DNA from: Bruticola sp004554425
GTDB taxonomy: Bacteria > Vulcanimicrobiota > Xenobia > Xenobiales > Xenobiaceae
Assembly (NCBI GenBank): GCA_958366945.1
Contig: CATXCY010000005.1
Coordinates: forward strand, 1 to 64,000
Direction of reading: 5' to 3'
DNA length: 64,000 bases
Under the pieces are notes generated by a model. It was not told the DNA's origin and made no database searches. It was given only the letters and a program-made list of their open reading frames with translations. The position numbers and the translations under genes were made by a program. Below, piece by piece: positions 52,403 through 60,788 of the stretch. Each line of letters begins with the position of its first letter. Position 1 is the first letter of the stretch.

Positions 52403-53878
52403 ATGGGGCTTAGTCCTGCGGCAAGAGTAGGCATGATGACGGTGGTGGCCTTCATTCTGCTTGGCCTTGTCTTCCTGCAAATTGGTAAAGTTGGGCCTGA
52501 TGTGGGTGAAAAATATCATGTCATGTTTGACGACGTCCAAGGTTTACAAGTTCGTTCGTCGGTACATCTTTCCGGCGTACGTATCGGTTATGTTTCCGAT
52601 ATAGAGCTTAACTCTCAAAATCGCGTTGACGTAACTATTGTAGTGACTCGTGATGGAGCTAAACTTTTTAGCTCCGATTATTTTGTCTATACTATAGCTT
52701 CTAATATCTTGGGTGATAAATGGTTAGACATTAAGCCCGGCGCTGTGCCCGAGGGAGTTGAACCTATCTCTGTCGATGAAGTAGTTATCGGTACTACTCC
52801 CATTTCACTTGAGCAATTGGCCCAAGAAGGCAGTCAACTTATGGAAGAGTTGCGCGGATCTATCGCTGCTTTAAATGAAATAGTGGGTGACGATACTTTC
52901 AAAAAAGACGTAAAAGTTACCGTTAATAATATTAGGGATATTTCTGCCAATTTAAAGGATGCTAGCGGTGATGCTCGTCAGCTGATGGGTGAATTGCGTG
53001 TACGTATGGCTAATATAGCCGGTACGATGGAAAACGTGATAGATAATGCTTCCGCTACTGTGGCTCAGCTTCGCTCAGATGCAGCCGAAATAGGCAGCAA
53101 TGTCAGAAATACTACTTCTACGGTAAATAATTTAGTTCAAGGCAATGCTTCCAACTTAAATGCCATTGTTATGAACTTGCGTCAGATGTCTTCCAGCCTT
53201 AAAAATACCGCTTCAGCCCTAGAAAATGTTGCTGACGATCCACAAATGCGCGGCGATATTTTAGCTATTGCGGCTAACATACGCAAAGTCAGCGAAGAAG
53301 TAGCTGGAATCGCCGGCGATATTCGCACCGTAACAGGCGATCCTCAAGTTCAGGAAGATTTGCGCGAAACCGTACATAATGTTCGCGAAGCTTCCGGCTC
53401 GGTTAAACGCGTTACTCAAAAGGTAGAAGGTGCTGTAGACAAATTCCCTAGCGGCTTGAGCAAAGGGGATCGCCCCCTTTTCCAAGGTGATGTAGCTGAA
53501 GAGCTCAATATGAGCAATGGTCAGCTTTCTACCAACGCCAACGCTTGGCTTTTCCCCTACGGTGGACCGCTTACTTTCAGAGTTGGTCTCGACTCTATAG
53601 GCAACGAAAATCTGCTTAATTTACAAGCTGGCAAGGCGTGGGACAATTGGCGAGTACGTGGCGGTATTGTCCGCTCCAAAGTAGGTGTTGGCGCCGATGC
53701 TTGGTTCTTTGACAAGCGTTTAGAAACGTCGCTAGATGTATACGATCCACGTGATATAAAAGTTGACGTTTTGGGTAAGGTAGTTTTACCTTCTGATTGG
53801 TACATCTACGGTGGTGTACGTGACGTTACCGATAAACATAACAGCGCTCCAGTTATCGGCGCTGGTAAACGATTCTAA
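52403..53878 (+). CDS. mlaD: MlaD/MCE-domain protein with beta-strand-rich C-terminus
   Basis: 491 aa from the ATG at 52403, with GGAGG six bases upstream. One N-terminal TM helix leads into an MCE domain (YHVMFDDVQGLQVRSSVHLSGVRIGYV). A long helical region with heptad-like Asn/Ala repeats follows (about 150-345). The last ~120 residues alternate in beta strands and end ...VIGAGKRF, a terminal Phe like many outer-membrane barrels. This suggests a periplasm-spanning lipid conduit whose tail reaches or enters the outer membrane. The tail placement is inference. Confidence 0.85.
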   Translation: MGLSPAARVGMMTVVAFILLGLVFLQIGKVGPDVGEKYHVMFDDVQGLQVRSSVHLSGVRIGYVSDIELNSQNRVDVTIVVTRDGAKLFSSDYFVYTIASNILGDKWLDIKPGAVPEGVEPISVDEVVIGTTPISLEQLAQEGSQLMEELRGSIAALNEIVGDDTFKKDVKVTVNNIRDISANLKDASGDARQLMGELRVRMANIAGTMENVIDNASATVAQLRSDAAEIGSNVRNTTSTVNNLVQGNASNLNAIVMNLRQMSSSLKNTASALENVADDPQMRGDILAIAANIRKVSEEVAGIAGDIRTVTGDPQVQEDLRETVHNVREASGSVKRVTQKVEGAVDKFPSGLSKGDRPLFQGDVAEELNMSNGQLSTNANAWLFPYGGPLTFRVGLDSIGNENLLNLQAGKAWDNWRVRGGIVRSKVGVGADAWFFDKRLETSLDVYDPRDIKVDVLGKVVLPSDWYIYGGVRDVTDKHNSAPVIGAGKRF

Positions 53879-53944
53879 CCCGACTCTGCCTGAAGTCCTC
53901 TGCCTCTTAGGTGGGGGATAAGGGGGGAAGTGGCGAAGCTACCT

Positions 53945-54085
53945 TGCAATGATACCCTGGGTCGGTCGCACGGGAATTTATGCCTGGGGAAAGAGTACAA
54001 GTCGTTGCAATTTCTAGAAGTTGCAAGGTTGCTCTAGCCTAATCAGGAAGCTCCTTCTTCTTTGAGTGGGGGTACGTTTAGCAAA
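53945..54085 (+). mobile_element. Degenerate tnpB 3' end / omega-RNA-like relic (A)
   Basis: In the 313-base gap between mlaD and the kinase gene. Frame 53961-54017 reads VGRTGIYAWGKSTSRCNF then stop, closely matching the second relic (B) at 60.7 kb and recalling the GIYACG tail of IS605-type TnpB proteins. A 10-bp stem (54005-54014 with 54017-54026) aligns with the B stem, with base pairs exchanged rather than broken. The right-end hairpin after TCAGGAAGC is decayed, and no TTCAC end is clear. The transposase body is missing. The rest of the gap (53879-53944, 54086-54191) shows no feature. Confidence 0.5.
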
Positions 54086-54191
54086 ATATGGTTGTATATC
54101 CGGCGTGTTCTAGGCTGGCTTTGTCTTTACAAGCAGAAGTTCAGCAAAGTGCGTCGGCGCGAGCAGCAAAGGGCGGTTAATATCCAAAGCA

Positions 54192-55385
54192 ATGCATACA
54201 GGTGATTTTACTTTAGAACCCGGCACTTTACTGGACGGTCGCTTCTATGTTGTGAAGCCGATTAAGGCAGGCGGTATGGGCGCTGTCTATGAAGTTAAAG
54301 ATCGCATGGTTAACGATCGACTTTGTGCTTTAAAACAAATGCTCGACTCTTCGGCTCGTTCTGCCGAGCGTCAAGCGGCTATAGATCGTTTCCTTTCCGA
54401 AGTACAAGTCATGCAAACTTTAAATCATCCTGGCATTCCCAAGATTTATAGCTCCTTTATTTGTGACAACTCTTTCTTCTTTGCTATGGAATATATAGAA
54501 GGCAAAGACTTAGCTACGATCCTTAAAGAAGAAGGCAACCCTGGCTTACCTGTACAATCTGTAGTCGGCTGGGCTTTGCAAACATTAGATGCTTTAAAGT
54601 ATTTACACAGCCGCACTCCGGCTATCACCCACCGCGATATTAAGCCTTCCAATCTTTTAGTGCGCAGTCGCGATCAGCGTTTAATGTTAATCGACTTCGG
54701 TATTTCCAGGGTAACCAATCCTGCCGATGGCTATTGGATTGGCACTCCAGGTTACGCTCCGGCTGAACAGCAGCAAGGACAGCCTGAGCCTAGCAGCGAT
54801 CTTTACGCTTTGGGTGCTACAATGCATGAATTGCTTACTGGTCGTAAGCCCAAAGATTGGGATTTCCCTGCTTTTGAAGAATTCGGCGTCAAAGTGCCTG
54901 AAGATTTGCAGCAAATTATTTGGAACTCTCTGGGTACTTGGCCAGAAGATCGTTATGCCAGTGCTGAAGCCATGTATAACGACTTAAAAAATTTGCCCGG
55001 AGTTTTTGTCAGCTTGCCGGAAAATGGCCGAGCTGAGCAATTTGAAAATGCTGTAGTTAAGTTGCGCGATAGACTATATTTCTATCTTAATGACCTTATT
55101 CAAAAGTATGCTAATGAGTGTCACACTTCGTATCTGCCACAAAATTTGGATTTCTTTGAATTCACTTTAGCTTGTTCCACTCCATTTTCGCTTCGAGTAG
55201 TGAAAAATTTGGACGAAATGTGCGTACAATTTTACGAAAAGCAAGGCATCTTATCTCCTGTTTTGCTTGATAGTGTCAATCCGCTCAATTTTGGCTGGGA
55301 ACAAAAAATAGACGCTTTGATTAAACGCTTCGTTAAAGACTACGAAGACAGTAAAGGTGGAGGCTGGGGGATTAGTTTAATGTAA
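54192..55385 (+). CDS. Serine/threonine protein kinase (soluble, PknB/Hanks type)
   Basis: 397 aa. The kinase domain occupies residues 1-275: the Gly loop KAGGMGAVYEV, Lys in CALKQM, HRDIKPSN, DFGIS and GTPGYAPAEQ, with the Asp of the F-helix in SSDLYALGATM. The remaining 120 residues are soluble and unrecognised, with no transmembrane helix or PASTA repeats, unlike most bacterial PknB. Active-site residues are intact. It has no good Shine-Dalgarno before the ATG. It sits between the Mla cluster and wecA and is preceded by the tnpB-tail relic A. Confidence 0.92.
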   Translation: MHTGDFTLEPGTLLDGRFYVVKPIKAGGMGAVYEVKDRMVNDRLCALKQMLDSSARSAERQAAIDRFLSEVQVMQTLNHPGIPKIYSSFICDNSFFFAMEYIEGKDLATILKEEGNPGLPVQSVVGWALQTLDALKYLHSRTPAITHRDIKPSNLLVRSRDQRLMLIDFGISRVTNPADGYWIGTPGYAPAEQQQGQPEPSSDLYALGATMHELLTGRKPKDWDFPAFEEFGVKVPEDLQQIIWNSLGTWPEDRYASAEAMYNDLKNLPGVFVSLPENGRAEQFENAVVKLRDRLYFYLNDLIQKYANECHTSYLPQNLDFFEFTLACSTPFSLRVVKNLDEMCVQFYEKQGILSPVLLDSVNPLNFGWEQKIDALIKRFVKDYEDSKGGGWGISLM

Positions 55386-55411
55386 CTCCAGCTTGAATAG
55401 AGGTCTTTATC

Positions 55412-55456
55412 AATCGGCGTGTGATAAGTAAATTGTATCAGCGCCGATTATTTTTT
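55412..55456 (+). terminator. Terminator after the kinase gene
   Basis: AATCGGCG (55412-55419) pairs with CGCCGATT (55442-55449), with an inner TGATA/TATCA helix, followed by ATTTTTT. Confidence 0.85.
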
Positions 55457-55549
55457 GTGGTGCAAAGGCAGAAATTAAAATTCGTCGTATATGCGCAGAA
55501 CGACCGTTTTAGACTAGTTGACTTTTTGTCTAAATTAGGAGCCTGAAAG

Positions 55550-56533
55550 ATGTCCGTCCGTGCCCAATTGGCAGTTTTTTTGCTAGGGTTTATCTATACT
55601 TTGCTTCTGGTACCTCTGGTGAAGCGCCTAGCCGTTTATTGTGGTGCTTTAGATAAGCCCAACGCCCGCAAGGTACACCATCAGCCTATTCCTTTGTGGG
55701 GCGGCTTGGGGGTTGCTGGCGGCTATTTTTTGGCTACAGCCAGCGTCATTTGTTTATCCCAATCGTTTAGAGAAGCAGTTACTCCAAGTATTATTTCACA
55801 ACTTACCGGTATGACTCTGGGCGGTTTGATTATTTTAGTTGTGGGTATGGTTGATGATCGTTACGGTATGCCGGCTAAAGTTAAATTGGCTTTGCAACTT
55901 GTAACCGGTTTGGTGATGTTTTATTTCGGCATCAAAATCGACTACATTACCGTACCTTGGTATGGAGTTATCTTTTTAAGCACTTGGCAAAGTATTTTGG
56001 TAACGCTTTTTTGGATTGCTGGCATTACCAATGCTTTAAATTTAATTGATGGATTGGACGGCCTTTTAGCCGGCGTTTCTTTAACGGTTGCTTCTGTCTT
56101 TTTTGCCGTTAGCTTACTCAAAGGGCAGTTTGTAATCGCTTTGGTTATGGCTTGTTTAGCCGGTTGCTCTTTAGGATTTTTGCGTTACAACTTTAATCCG
56201 GCGCAAATTTTCATGGGAGATACTGGCAGCTTATTCTTCGGCCTTATGTTTGCTGGTTGGTCTATAATTGGATTGCTTAAGAGCACCGCTACTTTTGCTT
56301 TCTTATTGCCCATATTTTTAATGGCTGTTCCCATTTTCGATACGACATTTGCAATTTTACGTCGTTTGTTGGCTCATAAGCCCATTTTTCAAGCTGATAA
56401 AGGCCATTTGCATCACCGTTTATTGAGTCTCGGTTTAAATCAGCGTCAAGTTGTTTTAATTATTTATGCCATTAACACGGCCTTTGGACTTTGCGGCTTG
56501 GCCTTGTTCTATTGGACTTGCAGAGGAGAGTAA
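55550..56533 (+). CDS. wecA: Undecaprenyl-phosphate GlcNAc-1-phosphate transferase (WecA/TagO-like)
   Basis: 327 aa with about ten TM helices. Family motifs: PNARKVHHQPIPLWGGLGV, the aspartates in GMVDDRYG, NALNLIDGLDGLLAG, FMGDTGSLFFG and the HLHHRL His motif near the C-terminus. It starts surface glycan assembly by linking GlcNAc-1-P to the lipid carrier at the cytosolic face. wecB overlaps or directly follows, and the two form a UDP-GlcNAc/ManNAc glycan pair. Confidence 0.92.
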   Translation: MSVRAQLAVFLLGFIYTLLLVPLVKRLAVYCGALDKPNARKVHHQPIPLWGGLGVAGGYFLATASVICLSQSFREAVTPSIISQLTGMTLGGLIILVVGMVDDRYGMPAKVKLALQLVTGLVMFYFGIKIDYITVPWYGVIFLSTWQSILVTLFWIAGITNALNLIDGLDGLLAGVSLTVASVFFAVSLLKGQFVIALVMACLAGCSLGFLRYNFNPAQIFMGDTGSLFFGLMFAGWSIIGLLKSTATFAFLLPIFLMAVPIFDTTFAILRRLLAHKPIFQADKGHLHHRLLSLGLNQRQVVLIIYAINTAFGLCGLALFYWTCRGE

Positions 56534-56538
56534 TTAAA

Positions 56539-57753
56539 GTGCAAAATTTAATTCACGTGATGGTTGTTTTCGGCACTCGCCCGGAAGCTATCAAGATGGC
56601 TCCGGTAGTTTTAGAGCTTAAAGCTAATCCTAGATTTAAAGTCACTACTGTAGTCACAGCTCAACACAGAGAAATTTTAGATCAAGTTCTTGATTTATTC
56701 CATATTGAGCCTGATGTAGATTTAAATACTATGAAGGCTAATCAAACTCTGACAGGTATTACTGTGCGCGTTTTGCAAGGTTTAGAGCCTGTTTTGCTTG
56801 AGAAACGGCCCGATATCGTGTTAGTACAGGGAGATACTTCTACAGCTTTTGTTGCCGGTTTAGCTGCCTTTTATCAGAAAATTCCTGTCGGCCACATTGA
56901 AGCTGGCCTGCGCACGGACAAAATTTATGATCCTTTCCCTGAAGAAATGAATAGGCGTTTGCTTTCCCGTTTGGCCGAAATGCAATTCCCTCCCACAAAA
57001 TGGGCCTATAATAATTTAGCTCAGGAAGGTTTAGTCTTTAAGGATACTTACATTACCGGAAATACAGTGGCTGATGCTCTTAAACTGATCGTCGCTGGTT
57101 TGCCTGAAGGAGTGCCTACCAATTTGCAATCTGTAGCTCCTTGGGGAGAAGAAGCAAGCGCATCTAAAGTCGATCCTTTGGAATTTATGGCTAATTCTGG
57201 CAAGCGAATGGTCTTAGTTGAAACTCACAGAAGGGAAAATCTGGGACAGCCTATGGCTCAGATTTGCCGCGCTTTGCATCGTTTAACCGAGAAATTTGAC
57301 GATATCGAGTTGGTATTCAGCGTTCATCCTAATCCAAAAGTTCGCGAAGTTGTTTGCCCTGCTTTGCAAGGTTTGCCCAGAGTTCATCTTTTAGAGCCTA
57401 TGCCTTATACCAACTTGCTTCGCTTAATGCGTTCGGCCTATTTAATTATGACCGATTCTGGAGGCATTCAGGAAGAAGCACCTTCTTTAGGCGTGCCTGT
57501 AGTTGTATTGAGAGAAACTACTGAGCGTCCTGAAGGTATCGAATCCGGAAATGCCGTTTTAGCTGGCTGTGATGAAGACAAAGTCTTTGCTTTAGCGGCT
57601 GACATTTTAGAACATAATGATGTCCATGAATGCATGGCCAAAACTTCCAGCCCTTACGGCGATGGTTTGGCTTCTCAACGTATTGCCGAAGCTATTTTGC
57701 ATAAATTCTATCCTGCTGAATTTGCTGCTCCCGAACCGTTTGCGGTTAAGTAA
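56539..57753 (+). CDS. wecB: UDP-N-acetylglucosamine 2-epimerase
   Basis: 404 aa from the GTG at 56539, with AGGAG ten bases upstream; the ORF extends further upstream but overlaps wecA. The motif VVFGTRPEAIKMAPVV opens the protein, and GHIEAGLRT, VETHRRENLG and DSGGIQEEAPSLGVPV are conserved. It interconverts UDP-GlcNAc and UDP-ManNAc in the cytoplasm for surface polysaccharide. It is five bases after wecA and six before the next gene. Confidence 0.94.
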   Translation: MQNLIHVMVVFGTRPEAIKMAPVVLELKANPRFKVTTVVTAQHREILDQVLDLFHIEPDVDLNTMKANQTLTGITVRVLQGLEPVLLEKRPDIVLVQGDTSTAFVAGLAAFYQKIPVGHIEAGLRTDKIYDPFPEEMNRRLLSRLAEMQFPPTKWAYNNLAQEGLVFKDTYITGNTVADALKLIVAGLPEGVPTNLQSVAPWGEEASASKVDPLEFMANSGKRMVLVETHRRENLGQPMAQICRALHRLTEKFDDIELVFSVHPNPKVREVVCPALQGLPRVHLLEPMPYTNLLRLMRSAYLIMTDSGGIQEEAPSLGVPVVVLRETTERPEGIESGNAVLAGCDEDKVFALAADILEHNDVHECMAKTSSPYGDGLASQRIAEAILHKFYPAEFAAPEPFAVK

Positions 57754-57759
57754 ATCGCT

Positions 57760-58623
57760 ATGGATGAAAACAAGAGTCGCTTAAACGATCAGGATTTGTC
57801 TATTGAAGAGCTAGAGGCTATCTTCTCTGGCCCTTCTTTGGCTGATTCTATCGATTCTGAGGCCGACCGAGAAGAATTGGCTCGCTTAGCTCAAAGTGTT
57901 TTAAATCAAACGGAGTCCAAAGGCGAGCCTTTACTTAAAAGCTCTTTTAATTCCGGAAAAGAGCTATCCAATGCTATAAATCCTGAAGCTAGTCACGCAA
58001 CGGTTCCAGAGAAAAATTTGCCAAAAGAAATGGGCTTGTCTAATATTAAAGATAAGCATCTTGGAACTGCTTTAAGTGCTCAACTTAATCTTATGGCTTC
58101 CGGAGCTTCTGATGTCGCTGCTCGTCGTACTTCAGAAAAACAATATGAAGTTAGCACTTTTGCCGCTGCTCCGGAGAAGAAAATCGAAGTACAAGCTATT
58201 TCGACTGTACAAGAGCAAGATAATGAAAGTGCAGAGCCTGAGCCTAATTCTCCTGAAGCTTTGCGTGAGCGTATAAAAGCTTACCAAGAGCGTACACGAG
58301 AAAAGAACCTAATGGCTCAATCTTTGGGAGTAGTTTTTTCTTTTGGCTTTACCGTAGCTGCTGTTATTTTGGCTTTTTGGTGGCTAGGCCAGCGGGCTGT
58401 TGAATACAGCGGCCGTGCTTGGTTGGCTTATCCGTGCATTATTTTTGGAGTTTTGCTGGGCTTATATTCAGGAGCATTGGTACTTAAGCCCTTCCTCAAA
58501 GGAGCGCTGCCAGTAGTTCCGCTTGCTAAAGACAAAGTCCAAAACACTAGTCAAGCTATGACCACAGCCGAAAATGGTGGCTCTAAAGCACCGTCGGTTG
58601 ATGAGGGCGAGGGCCAAAAATGA
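57760..58623 (+). CDS. AtpZ-like two-TM protein with long disordered N-terminus
   Basis: 287 aa. The first ~180 residues are acidic and low-complexity. The C-terminus has two TM helices (about 195-216 and 228-250: SLGVVFSFGFTVAAVILAFWWLG, then YPCIIFGVLLGLYSGALVLKPFLK) in the arrangement of AtpZ-type assembly proteins of the ATP synthase operon. Its position as first gene before atpI, atpB and atpE supports this. Overlap with the next gene is ATGA. Confidence 0.6.
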   Translation: MDENKSRLNDQDLSIEELEAIFSGPSLADSIDSEADREELARLAQSVLNQTESKGEPLLKSSFNSGKELSNAINPEASHATVPEKNLPKEMGLSNIKDKHLGTALSAQLNLMASGASDVAARRTSEKQYEVSTFAAAPEKKIEVQAISTVQEQDNESAEPEPNSPEALRERIKAYQERTREKNLMAQSLGVVFSFGFTVAAVILAFWWLGQRAVEYSGRAWLAYPCIIFGVLLGLYSGALVLKPFLKGALPVVPLAKDKVQNTSQAMTTAENGGSKAPSVDEGEGQK

Positions 58624-58976
58624 TGGGCACTTTATCCATACTAAACATAAAAGCTTTTGTGTGCGGATCTGCTATCGGTATTTTGCATTGGATAACTTGG
58701 TATTGGTGGTCAAATAAATTCTTTCAATCCTTGATTGACAAGGAATTAAATAATTCCTGGGGGAAGATGGACGGCGCATTCCTCAAAACACAGTTCTTTT
58801 TACCATGGCTGGTTGTTATTGGAGGCGTGTATGGAGCTTTTAAGCTCCTTTCATTTCCCGTATTGCCCGTGTGTTTGGGCATTGTGGCTGCTGTTTCGAT
58901 TGGACTTATTTTTGTGGTCTTCTTCGTTACTAAGCAGGAGCAAACCGGCTCGCGGCGGGCTAAGGAGGAAAAATAA
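58620..58976 (+). CDS. AtpI-like ATP synthase operon membrane protein
   Basis: 118 aa with three to four hydrophobic segments. Little sequence identity to a named family is visible, but length, topology and place between an AtpZ-like gene and atpB fit subunit I, thought to assist c-ring assembly. It overlaps the upstream stop in ATGATG, so it is translationally coupled, and atpB begins two bases after its stop. Confidence 0.6.
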   Translation: MMGTLSILNIKAFVCGSAIGILHWITWYWWSNKFFQSLIDKELNNSWGKMDGAFLKTQFFLPWLVVIGGVYGAFKLLSFPVLPVCLGIVAAVSIGLIFVVFFVTKQEQTGSRRAKEEK

Positions 58977-58978
58977 TT

Positions 58979-59995
58979 ATGGGCTGGAGTTGTTTGGGGG
59001 GAGTTGCAGCAAGCGCCTTTTTAGCCTCAGCGCCCATTGAGGCTGTCGGATTGGCAAATCTTGGCAATCAGATCTTAATCGCTTCTACAATTTTAGTGAT
59101 AGTTGCGGCTCTGGTTTTGGCTGCTATAGGACGTCGGCAGCTTGGTGTCGTTTCCACAGGTATGGGAGCTGTATTCGAGCACGTCTACGAATTTGTCAAC
59201 GATATGGCCTCTTCTTTTATGGGAGAGCGTGGCGAGCGTTACACTCCTTTCGCCATGTCGATATTTTTATTCGTTCTCTTGTGCAACTGGTCTGGCCTCT
59301 TGCCTGTACCTGCCGTACTTTTTGGCGGAGAAGAGGGACACTCTCACCTTATTTTTGAAGCTCCCACCGCTTCTTATAACACGACTTTAGCTTTGGCTAT
59401 CGTTTCTTGTATTGCTTTCACTTATTATGGGCTTAAGCAAAAGATTTGCGGTGATCCTCTTCAGGAACGCCTTGAAGCTGAAAAGGCTGCTCAAAAGAAA
59501 GCTGCTCTGTCAGCTGAAGGCGATTCTAAAGAAAAAGCTATCGTGTCCCATTTTGAAGAGGGACATGGTCTGTTCGTAGGCTTTTTCGTTTGGTTGCAAC
59601 ACTACTTAGGGCCTGTGCCGGAATTATGGCAACAGTTTACCGGAATTATGCGTTATGTTTTGGTTCCGGCTTTGGCTGTGCTTTTCTGTGGCTTAAATAT
59701 CATCGAAGAAGTTGCCCGTTTACTGTCTCTCTCTTTCCGTCTTTATGGAAATATTCACGGAGAGCATGAAGTTAAGAGCAATTTGCTCGGAGTCGGCGGA
59801 GAATTCTTCCGCTCCATTTTCGCTGCTGACGCCAGTATGGCTGTCAAGTTTAAAGGCGCAATTTTGAGCTTCGCCATGTGGGGCGTTTCCCTCTTCGTTA
59901 CTTGTATCGGTGCTTTAGCCGGTTTCATCCAGGCTTTTGTATTTTGCATCTTAACTTTATCTTATATCAGCCACTTAGTAGCTGACGAACATTAA
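58979..59995 (+). CDS. atpB: ATP synthase F0 subunit a
   Basis: 338 aa, longer than the typical 240-290. The conserved SLSFRLYGNIHGEHEV includes the essential Arg facing the c-ring. A charged insertion of about 40 residues (RLEAEKAAQKKAALSAEGDS...) lies between TM segments near 160-200. The C-terminal FIQAFVFCILTLSYI is standard. It forms the ion channels of F0. A 204-base gap follows before atpE, with no gene in it. Confidence 0.94.
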   Translation: MGWSCLGGVAASAFLASAPIEAVGLANLGNQILIASTILVIVAALVLAAIGRRQLGVVSTGMGAVFEHVYEFVNDMASSFMGERGERYTPFAMSIFLFVLLCNWSGLLPVPAVLFGGEEGHSHLIFEAPTASYNTTLALAIVSCIAFTYYGLKQKICGDPLQERLEAEKAAQKKAALSAEGDSKEKAIVSHFEEGHGLFVGFFVWLQHYLGPVPELWQQFTGIMRYVLVPALAVLFCGLNIIEEVARLLSLSFRLYGNIHGEHEVKSNLLGVGGEFFRSIFAADASMAVKFKGAILSFAMWGVSLFVTCIGALAGFIQAFVFCILTLSYISHLVADEH

Positions 59996-60199
59996 GAGTC
60001 TATAAAAAGGTAAGCTTTTAGAGACGGCACGCACTTATGCTGCTCTTCAAACAGCAGTACAATAGAGGACGCCGCTGCTTTTTGAAAAAAATGGCGGGAA
60101 TCGTAATCTTTGGGTTGCCAGTAGCGGTTTTGCTAGCGCTGGTGAAAAGTGTGCGAAGAAATTTAGGAAGTTGTCTCTAAGTTGTTTCGGAGGTAAAAA

Positions 60200-60565
60200 A
60201 TGTACTCTAAAGTTGGAAAATTGTTTGGCATTTTGTCTATGCTTGCCATGGGAGTTTTCTGCTCTATGCCCGCTTTGGCTCAGGAAGCTGCTGAGACCGC
60301 TACTGCGGCTGCTGCTACTGGCAATGAAACCTATTTCTTGAGCACCAGCGCTATTTATGCTTTGTCTGCAGCTCTCGTTCTTGGCTTAGCCACCGTCGCC
60401 GGTGGCTTAGGTCAGGCTAACGCTGCTGCCAAGGCAGTTGAAGGTGTTGCTCGTAATCCTGAAGCTTCTGGCAAGATTCAGAGCTTGTGCCTCTTGAGCT
60501 TGGCCTTCATTGAGTCTTTAAGCATTTACGCTTTAGTTATCGCTTTGTTGCTTATCAACAAGTAA
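60200..60565 (+). CDS. atpE: ATP synthase F0 subunit c with N-terminal signal peptide
   Basis: 121 aa against the usual 75-90. An N-terminal signal-like segment ends in MPALA (about residue 27), then an Ala/Thr/Glu-rich linker precedes the two-helix hairpin. Helix 1 has GGLGQANAAAKAVEG with Gln72. Helix 2 has AFIESLSIYALVIALLL with Glu105, Ser106 and Tyr110. The Gln-to-Glu spacing of 33 and the E-S-x-x-x-Y pattern equal the Na+ site of Ilyobacter c subunits (Q32, E65, S66, Y70), except that the T67 position is Leu. GGAGG precedes the ATG. Confidence 0.95.
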   Translation: MYSKVGKLFGILSMLAMGVFCSMPALAQEAAETATAAAATGNETYFLSTSAIYALSAALVLGLATVAGGLGQANAAAKAVEGVARNPEASGKIQSLCLLSLAFIESLSIYALVIALLLINK

Positions 60566-60639
60566 TCGATACTTTAGCCTAATCCCGCTGGAAATCTTCC
60601 ATACATTTAGTTGAAGATGAAGACGGGCGTGACGAACCT

Positions 60640-60775
60640 ATTTCGGGAAAATACCGTGGGTCGCACGGGAATCTACGCCTGTGGAGAGAGTGTAAGCCGC
60701 TGCAGTTCCTCGGAGCTGCAGTGCTGTTTTCGCAGAAGCAGGAATCCCCCACCTAATAGGCGGGAGTGCGTTCAC
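60640..60775 (+). mobile_element. tnpB 3' end / omega-RNA-like relic (B) upstream of atpF
   Basis: Between atpE and atpF, co-directional. The frame through 60656 encodes VGRTGIYACGESVSRC, the same as relic A at 54.0 kb. A 10-bp stem (60700-60709 with 60712-60721) covaries with A. GCAGGAATC then leads into a CCCACCT-AAT-AGGCGGG hairpin and a TGCGTTCAC end (60767-60775), comparable to the right end at 1-54. The next bases are the atpF Shine-Dalgarno and start, i.e. the guide position. No transposase body remains. It would be transcribed inside the atp operon mRNA. Confidence 0.55.
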
Positions 60776-60788
60776 TTAGGAGGTGTCG

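Noticed and set aside
53945..54085. 6S RNA or a riboswitch for relics A and B
   Set aside because: The shared GIYA reading frame and the IS605-like right end at B fit a transposon origin better; I could not match known 6S or riboswitch cores.
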